This document shows positions 60,087 through 64,000 of a stretch of 64,000 nt of DNA, in pieces (the first letter of the stretch is position 1; every line of letters starts with the position of its first letter). The notes beneath the pieces were generated by a model that did not search any database, was not told the origin of the DNA, and saw nothing but the letters and a program-made list of their open reading frames with translations. A program made the position numbers and the translations under genes. The stretch is from Lewinellaceae bacterium (GTDB lineage: Bacteria; Bacteroidota; Bacteroidia; Chitinophagales; Saprospiraceae), in contig JADJRC010000001.1 in the NCBI GenBank assembly GCA_016712415.1, positions 186,001 to 250,000 of the forward strand. The letters run 5' to 3'.

Positions 60087-61505
60087 TTAATTTTTGTTGA
60101 TCTTTTCCAGGTTTTCTTTGGCGCGGGGGTTTCCCGGGCGGATTTCGAGTGCCTTTTCAAAGCACATTTTGGCATTTTCCCGATCGTTTTTCAGCAGATA
60201 TGCGTCGCCCAGATCGTTCCAGGCGACTACGATACGCGGAAACTTTTCGGTATAGAACCGGTACAGGGCGATGGCCTCGTCCGCTTTACCTTCTTCCAGA
60301 ATGGCCGCGCCGGCGAAAAGCAGCACCATGTCGTCGTCGAGCGAATAGCCGTTTTGTTCCAGTTCCGTTTCGATGTTTCCGGTGAAATAATCCGCGCCCT
60401 TCTCCGTCAACAGGGAATAGATGAATTTTGAAGCGGAAGGTTGCAGGGCCGGTACAGGCATATCGTTCAGAATGGCGTCCAAACCCTGGAAAACGGTCTC
60501 TGCAGAGCCTTCATCGTAGTTGGAAAGTACGACCACGGTGCGGTTGCGCAGGTTGTTGCGGCTATACACAGCGCTCACACCCGGACCGCCGCCGGCCACG
60601 GCAAAGTTGCCCGAGTTTTGAAACGACGGCCAGTCGGCGTATTTACCGGGGAACAGCGGATCATTGAAGAGTTGCAATTTCCCGGTATCAGAAAGCAGGC
60701 GATTGTCGCCGGCCAGCGACCGGTCGAATTCCAGCATATCGCCGAGGGTGCTGTATATGCCGCCATCGCCGCCGCCCAGCAGGGGGAATCCGAGATTGTC
60801 GCGCATGGGGCCGGGTTGATTGGAAAGGTAGCCCAGGGCTTTGCCCGGCACCTGTGCCGGTCGGTACAAAAAACCGGTTGAACGCATGGCAAGTTTGTCA
60901 AAAATCCTTGATTGCAGGAGTTCTGCATAGGGTTTTCCGGTTGCTTTTTCTGCAACGGCAGCCAGCAGGACGAATCCGGAGTTGGAATACTCCATGCCTG
61001 TGCCGGGCTCGAAAAGCAACGCTTCCCGGCGTATCCAGGGCAGGAAATCACTTGCGCTTTGAACGGTTGTTTCTTCGGGGTTAAAATCAGGCACATCGTA
61101 ATATTGCCCGAATCCCGACTGGTGGTTCATCAGGTGGCTGATTTTTACGCGACCGGCTATTTCGGGCTGAAACTCGTCAAGGTATGCTCCCAGCGTGCTG
61201 TTGAGGTCGATTTTCCCTTCTGCAACCAGTTGCAAGATCACAACCTTGGTGAACAATTTGGTGATGGAACCGAGCGAAAATCCGGTCTCCATCGTGTTGG
61301 GCAGGCCTTGCGCCCGGTCAGCCATTCCCGTTGTTTTTTGCCAGACGACCTTGCCGTCTTGAAGCACCAGCGCGTTACCGGAAAACAGGTCTTTTTGTAC
61401 AGCCTCATCCATGAACGCGTTGAGGCGACCCGTCAGGGATTCCTGGGCATGGAGGCGAACAAGTGAAAGCGCTACAAGGCAGATGCAGGTGAGTGTTTTT
61501 GTCAT
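60087..61505 (-). CDS. Exported serine hydrolase (class C beta-lactamase fold) with C-terminal TPR
   Basis: A 472-residue periplasmic or surface hydrolase. I chose the start at 61505, which gives the signal peptide MTKTLTCICLVALSLVRLHA; an upstream ATG at 61529 lies inside the promoter. The Ser-x-x-Lys motif is in SLGSITKLFTKVVI, the Tyr-x-Asn in GMEYSNSGFVLLAAV. The last 90 residues are TPR helices (AIALYRFYTEKFPRIVVAWN, NAKMCFEKALEIRPGNPRAK), an unusual addition for this fold. It heads the hydrolase-BlaI-M56 operon, so it is the regulated target. The substrate may be a peptidoglycan peptide or a D-amino-acid ester; beta-lactam hydrolysis is not shown. Confidence 0.92.
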   Translation of the reverse strand: MTKTLTCICLVALSLVRLHAQESLTGRLNAFMDEAVQKDLFSGNALVLQDGKVVWQKTTGMADRAQGLPNTMETGFSLGSITKLFTKVVILQLVAEGKIDLNSTLGAYLDEFQPEIAGRVKISHLMNHQSGFGQYYDVPDFNPEETTVQSASDFLPWIRREALLFEPGTGMEYSNSGFVLLAAVAEKATGKPYAELLQSRIFDKLAMRSTGFLYRPAQVPGKALGYLSNQPGPMRDNLGFPLLGGGDGGIYSTLGDMLEFDRSLAGDNRLLSDTGKLQLFNDPLFPGKYADWPSFQNSGNFAVAGGGPGVSAVYSRNNLRNRTVVVLSNYDEGSAETVFQGLDAILNDMPVPALQPSASKFIYSLLTEKGADYFTGNIETELEQNGYSLDDDMVLLFAGAAILEEGKADEAIALYRFYTEKFPRIVVAWNDLGDAYLLKNDRENAKMCFEKALEIRPGNPRAKENLEKINKN

Positions 61506-61522
61506 AGCCGTGAATTCAGCCA

Positions 61523-61554
61523 CAAACATCTACGAGAAGTTTCGTAGTTCCAAA
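61523..61554 (-). promoter_or_regulatory. Promoter of the hydrolase-BlaI-M56 operon
   Basis: On the minus strand, TTTG (61551-61554), a 20-bp spacer and GATGTTTG (61523-61530) fit the TTTG-N19/21-TAnnTTTG form with one mismatch. The start codon is 18 bp further on. Confidence 0.65.
61530..61547. promoter_or_regulatory. BlaI-type operator O1
   Basis: CTACGAGAAGTTTCGTAG is an 18-bp near-perfect dyad that lies exactly between the -33 and -7 elements, so a bound repressor would block polymerase. MecI/BlaI operators have the related TACTACA-TGTAGTA form. Confidence 0.75.
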
Positions 61555-61560
61555 TTTTTT

Positions 61561-61578
61561 CTACGAAAATTTTCGTAG
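61561..61578. promoter_or_regulatory. BlaI-type operator O2
   Basis: CTACGAAAATTTTCGTAG is a perfect 18-bp palindrome centred 31 bp (three helical turns) from O1, just upstream of the -33 element. Confidence 0.78.
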
Positions 61579-61676
61579 TACAGCAAAAATGTTGCTGAAA
61601 ACGGCGTTTCCCTCCGGCTCCGGAGGAGCTTCTGCCCCGTTCCGGTGGCCTGACGGACGTGCGGGACTGTAGGATG

Positions 61677-63011
61677 TTAACTCGCCTCCTCCTGCTTTAT
61701 ATTCAGGTGCATCAGTATGGTATCGCGCAGTGCCGCCAGCTGGTCAAACGCCTCGTGTTGCTTTGCTGCAAAGCGCCAGGCCTTAAATCGCTCCGTGGAA
61801 CGCCGGACTATCCCGGCATAGCGTTCCGTGAAAAAACCAAGCGCGATCATCAGGATGACAGCGAGCGGGCCTGAATGTTCCAAACCGGGCAGTCCGGACA
61901 CGAGCCGGTATACCATCCAGAGTGCGAGCGGGAATGTGATCAGGCCGGCCAGGATTTTCACGGTGGAGCTGTAACCAATATAAAGATTGAGGCGGTTGTT
62001 GAGCAGCCAGGGCAGAAAGCAAGGCAGGAGCCAGCAGGTATAACCGATGGCAAACGGTATGAGGCCGATCACTATTCCCAGGGCGTCAGTCAGTGCCTGC
62101 ACCCCTGCCCCGGAGGCCGTATAAGCACGCAACCCCCGGTCGGTCAGTCCTTCTTTTTGCAGGTTTTCGAAGTATCGGGTTGTTTTTTCCAGGAGTACCT
62201 TGTTGTCGAGTTCCGTTGCTGCAATCTTTTTTATCCGGAAAAACGATTCTTGCAAGGGCAGCGGCTCCGCATTTTCCAGCATGGTTTCGATCCTGCCAAT
62301 GAACAGTTCGCCCGCCTCGTCGCGGGTGTGGACGGTGAGGGCTGTTACCCTGCGTTGCAGTTCGGCGGTCAGGGTTTCAATGGCTTTTTCTGGATTCTGC
62401 TGCCAGTCGCCGGACCATTCGCGGACGTAAACAGGTTCGCCGGCATGCACGACCACATCGCTGCGGAACAGGTTCGGCGCGGAATAGGAGAGCCCGACAG
62501 GTATGATTTTTACGTCCTTTTTCCAGTCGTTGCGCGCCTCGACGCCAAAGGCAATGCGGGCGGCTCCGGTTTTGAACTCCCGCACCCAGCGGTTCATCCA
62601 ACTCGTGCCTTCCGCCGCGATAAACAACACACCGTTCTGTTCCAGGTGCCGGAACGACTGCTCAAATGCAGCGTTGTTGTCGCGCGATTCTCCATCGGCT
62701 ACATCTTCACGGCGTTTGACAGGAATACAGAACAATTTCGTGAACAGCCACCTGCTCACCGGGTGCCGGAACAGCCCGTAATTGGCCAGAAAGAACATTT
62801 CCTGCCTGACCTGTATGCCGGGGTTGAACACATCCAGGAGCGTGCTGGGGTGGTTGGTGATCACGATGGCCGGACCGTCGAAGCGAAAATTTTCTTCCCC
62901 GAGCACAATACGGCGGCGATAAAAAATACTGACGCCCAGCCATCCCAGGGTGCGCAGGATAAAGTAAACAAGGCGGAGAACAGGATGCAGGTGAATGTTG
63001 CGGTAGGGCAT
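61677..63011 (-). CDS. PlsC-family 1-acylglycerol-phosphate acyltransferase-like protein
   Basis: A 444-residue membrane enzyme. The acyltransferase domain (residues ~40-260) shows the catalytic NHPSTLLD (NHx4D), the phosphate-binding-type FIAAEGTSWMNRW, and KIIPVGLSY. The C-terminal 200 residues contain three or four helices (LIPFAIGYTCWLLPCFLPWL, LAGLITFPLALWMVYRL, LAVILMIALGFF), an extension beyond plain PlsC. It probably acylates lysophospholipids or related lipids in the inner membrane. It is separated from the hydrolase operon by about 170 bp. Confidence 0.9.
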   Translation of the reverse strand: MPYRNIHLHPVLRLVYFILRTLGWLGVSIFYRRRIVLGEENFRFDGPAIVITNHPSTLLDVFNPGIQVRQEMFFLANYGLFRHPVSRWLFTKLFCIPVKRREDVADGESRDNNAAFEQSFRHLEQNGVLFIAAEGTSWMNRWVREFKTGAARIAFGVEARNDWKKDVKIIPVGLSYSAPNLFRSDVVVHAGEPVYVREWSGDWQQNPEKAIETLTAELQRRVTALTVHTRDEAGELFIGRIETMLENAEPLPLQESFFRIKKIAATELDNKVLLEKTTRYFENLQKEGLTDRGLRAYTASGAGVQALTDALGIVIGLIPFAIGYTCWLLPCFLPWLLNNRLNLYIGYSSTVKILAGLITFPLALWMVYRLVSGLPGLEHSGPLAVILMIALGFFTERYAGIVRRSTERFKAWRFAAKQHEAFDQLAALRDTILMHLNIKQEEAS

Positions 63012-63060
63012 CTATGAGCGTGTTTAACCCTGCAAATGTAGCAGTCCCCGCCAAAATACC

Positions 63061-64000
63061 TTACCGTACTACCGTCACATCGCCATCATAGGGCAGTTCC
63101 TGCTGGTCTACGAAACGCACCAGGGCGTACCAGGTAAATACGCCGGTCACTTTATCGCCCTTGTAGGTGCCATCCCAGCCGAAGTTGGGTTCGTTGAGCG
63201 GAAAATCTTCCCGCTCGAATATCAGTTCTCCCCAGCGATCATAAATACGAAGCAGGGATATCTGTGTGGCTGCGGGACCGCTGAAGCCGGTAAAGTGATC
63301 GTTGGGATATGCTTTGTCGGGCGCAAACACATTCGGGAAATATATCGGGCGGGAATTATTGACCCGTATATTGACCGTATCGAACGCCATACAACCGTCC
63401 TCATCGGTGATCTTGACAATATAGAGCTGGCTGTTGACAGCTGTTATCGTCGGTTCTGCTTCTGTCACGTCGCTGATGCCCAAAGGGGGAGTCCATTCAA
63501 ATATGACGGGCCGGCCTGATGGCGCCGTGATCGTGGTGATATCGATGGTAAAGCCCAGATCAAGGAGGGTATCTGCCGGTTCGGCGGCGACAATGAGTTG
63601 CGGCGGTTGCACAATCGTGGCAAAAACGGAATCCTGACAACCCGCCGAGTCTTTGACTTTAACCCAATAGTCGCCGGCGGGCAAACCGGTCAGCGGACTG
63701 GCGGTAAAAAAGGTCAGGCCGTCGGCACTATACATATAACCGGGTCTTCCGCCGGTGCCTTGCACATCGATTTCCCCGGTAGGGATACCATTGCACAGCA
63801 GGTCGACTACACCCAGCAGGTCGATCCCCACATCCGGCGGTTCAATGATAAATACGCCGCCGGTGATGGTACAGCCGTTGCCGTCGGTTACCGTCACGTC
63901 GTACTGTCCCTGGGTCAGTCCGGAAGCCTCCGGCTCCGTCTGTGCATTGGACCACTGGTATCCGTAATTCCCGACACCTCCGGATGGTTCTGCAATTGCG
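63061..64000 (-). CDS. T9SS type B adhesin-like protein, partial
   Basis: The C-terminal end of a large secreted protein; the frame stays open to the window edge, so at least 313 residues belong to it and the start is outside. It contains SprB-like repeats (SGLTQGQYDVTVTDGNGC, GRPGYMYSADGLTF, LPAGDYWVKVKDSAGC). The chain ends with a gliding-motility-associated C-terminal domain: YFPNVFAPDKAYPNDHF, LLRIYDRWGELIFERED, GWDGTYKGDKVTGVFTWYAL. This is the type B T9SS sorting domain that attaches SprB-like adhesins to the cell surface. The stop lies 47 bp from the start of the acyltransferase gene on the same strand. Confidence 0.92.
   Translation of the reverse strand, partial: AIAEPSGGVGNYGYQWSNAQTEPEASGLTQGQYDVTVTDGNGCTITGGVFIIEPPDVGIDLLGVVDLLCNGIPTGEIDVQGTGGRPGYMYSADGLTFFTASPLTGLPAGDYWVKVKDSAGCQDSVFATIVQPPQLIVAAEPADTLLDLGFTIDITTITAPSGRPVIFEWTPPLGISDVTEAEPTITAVNSQLYIVKITDEDGCMAFDTVNIRVNNSRPIYFPNVFAPDKAYPNDHFTGFSGPAATQISLLRIYDRWGELIFEREDFPLNEPNFGWDGTYKGDKVTGVFTWYALVRFVDQQELPYDGDVTVVR

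Noticed and set aside
1..64000. tRNA, rRNA, insertion sequences, prophage genes
   Set aside because: I looked through all intergenic gaps for T-loop motifs, transposase or integrase frames and phage-like genes and saw none, but small RNAs without such motifs could be missed by eye.

Overview
This 64 kb chromosomal window has the marks of a Bacteroidota genome, most likely Saprospiria-like. There are several proteins with type IX secretion system (T9SS) sorting domains, the gliding/T9SS lipoprotein GldH, LytTR two-component systems with Y_Y_Y-type sensors, PD40/OmpA envelope proteins, a fused RND-TolC metal exporter, and promoters of the TTTG-N19/20-TAnnTTTG kind. Base composition is moderately GC-rich, with AT-rich intergenic islands. 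I saw no rRNA, tRNA, IS element, phage gene or CRISPR array. The exact taxon is inference.

Layout. 1-7.0 kb: the end of a GT39 glycosyltransferase (apparent frameshift), a 49-bp hairpin array, then class I ribonucleotide reductase with nrdB and nrdA separated by a T9SS cargo gene and a DUF1508 gene. 7.2-13.0 kb: a histidine kinase, LytTR regulator and PD40 lipoprotein operon with direct-repeat boxes upstream. 13.4-16.5 kb: an ECF sigma factor and a membrane protein that looks like an anti-sigma/beta-barrel chimera and carries 33 in-phase heptanucleotide repeats inside its coding sequence. 16.5-20.7 kb: two large secreted T9SS proteins. 21.2-26.2 kb: an unknown helical protein, peroxiredoxin, the N-degron pair clpS and aat, and an M23 peptidase. 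26.2-29.6 kb: GT2 plus ECF sigma factor, cmk, esterase. 29.8-34.0 kb: a stress-signalling block (Usp, CBS protein, response regulator-Crp/Fnr fusion, class III adenylate cyclase). 34.1-40.8 kb: a lipoprotein and a heavy-metal efflux operon. 40.8-46.5 kb: uridine kinase opposite a nucleoside transporter, a class III aminotransferase, a second Usp, DUF2851. 46.7-57.4 kb: serine hydrolase, MscS channel (apparent frameshift), citrate synthase, VWA membrane protein, secreted esterase, PD40-OmpA protein (apparent frameshift), gldH. 57.5-63.0 kb: a BlaR1/BlaI-type operon controlling a serine hydrolase, then an acyltransferase. The window ends inside a T9SS type B adhesin-like protein.

Most notable signals: (1) a family of degenerate 7-bp tandem arrays at at least six loci, one inside a gene where each unit change must shift the reading frame and one pair arranged head to head; (2) a promoter and double-operator architecture for the BlaI-type repressor; (3) LytTR-like direct repeats with a 12-bp spacer upstream of the LytTR operon; (4) a perfect FNR/CRP-type palindrome between the Usp/CBS genes and the response regulator-Crp/Fnr gene, with a near match upstream of the second Usp gene; (5) three apparent single-base frameshifts, two of them in poly-T tracts; (6) an internal signal-peptide-like segment at the junction of the RND-TolC fusion.
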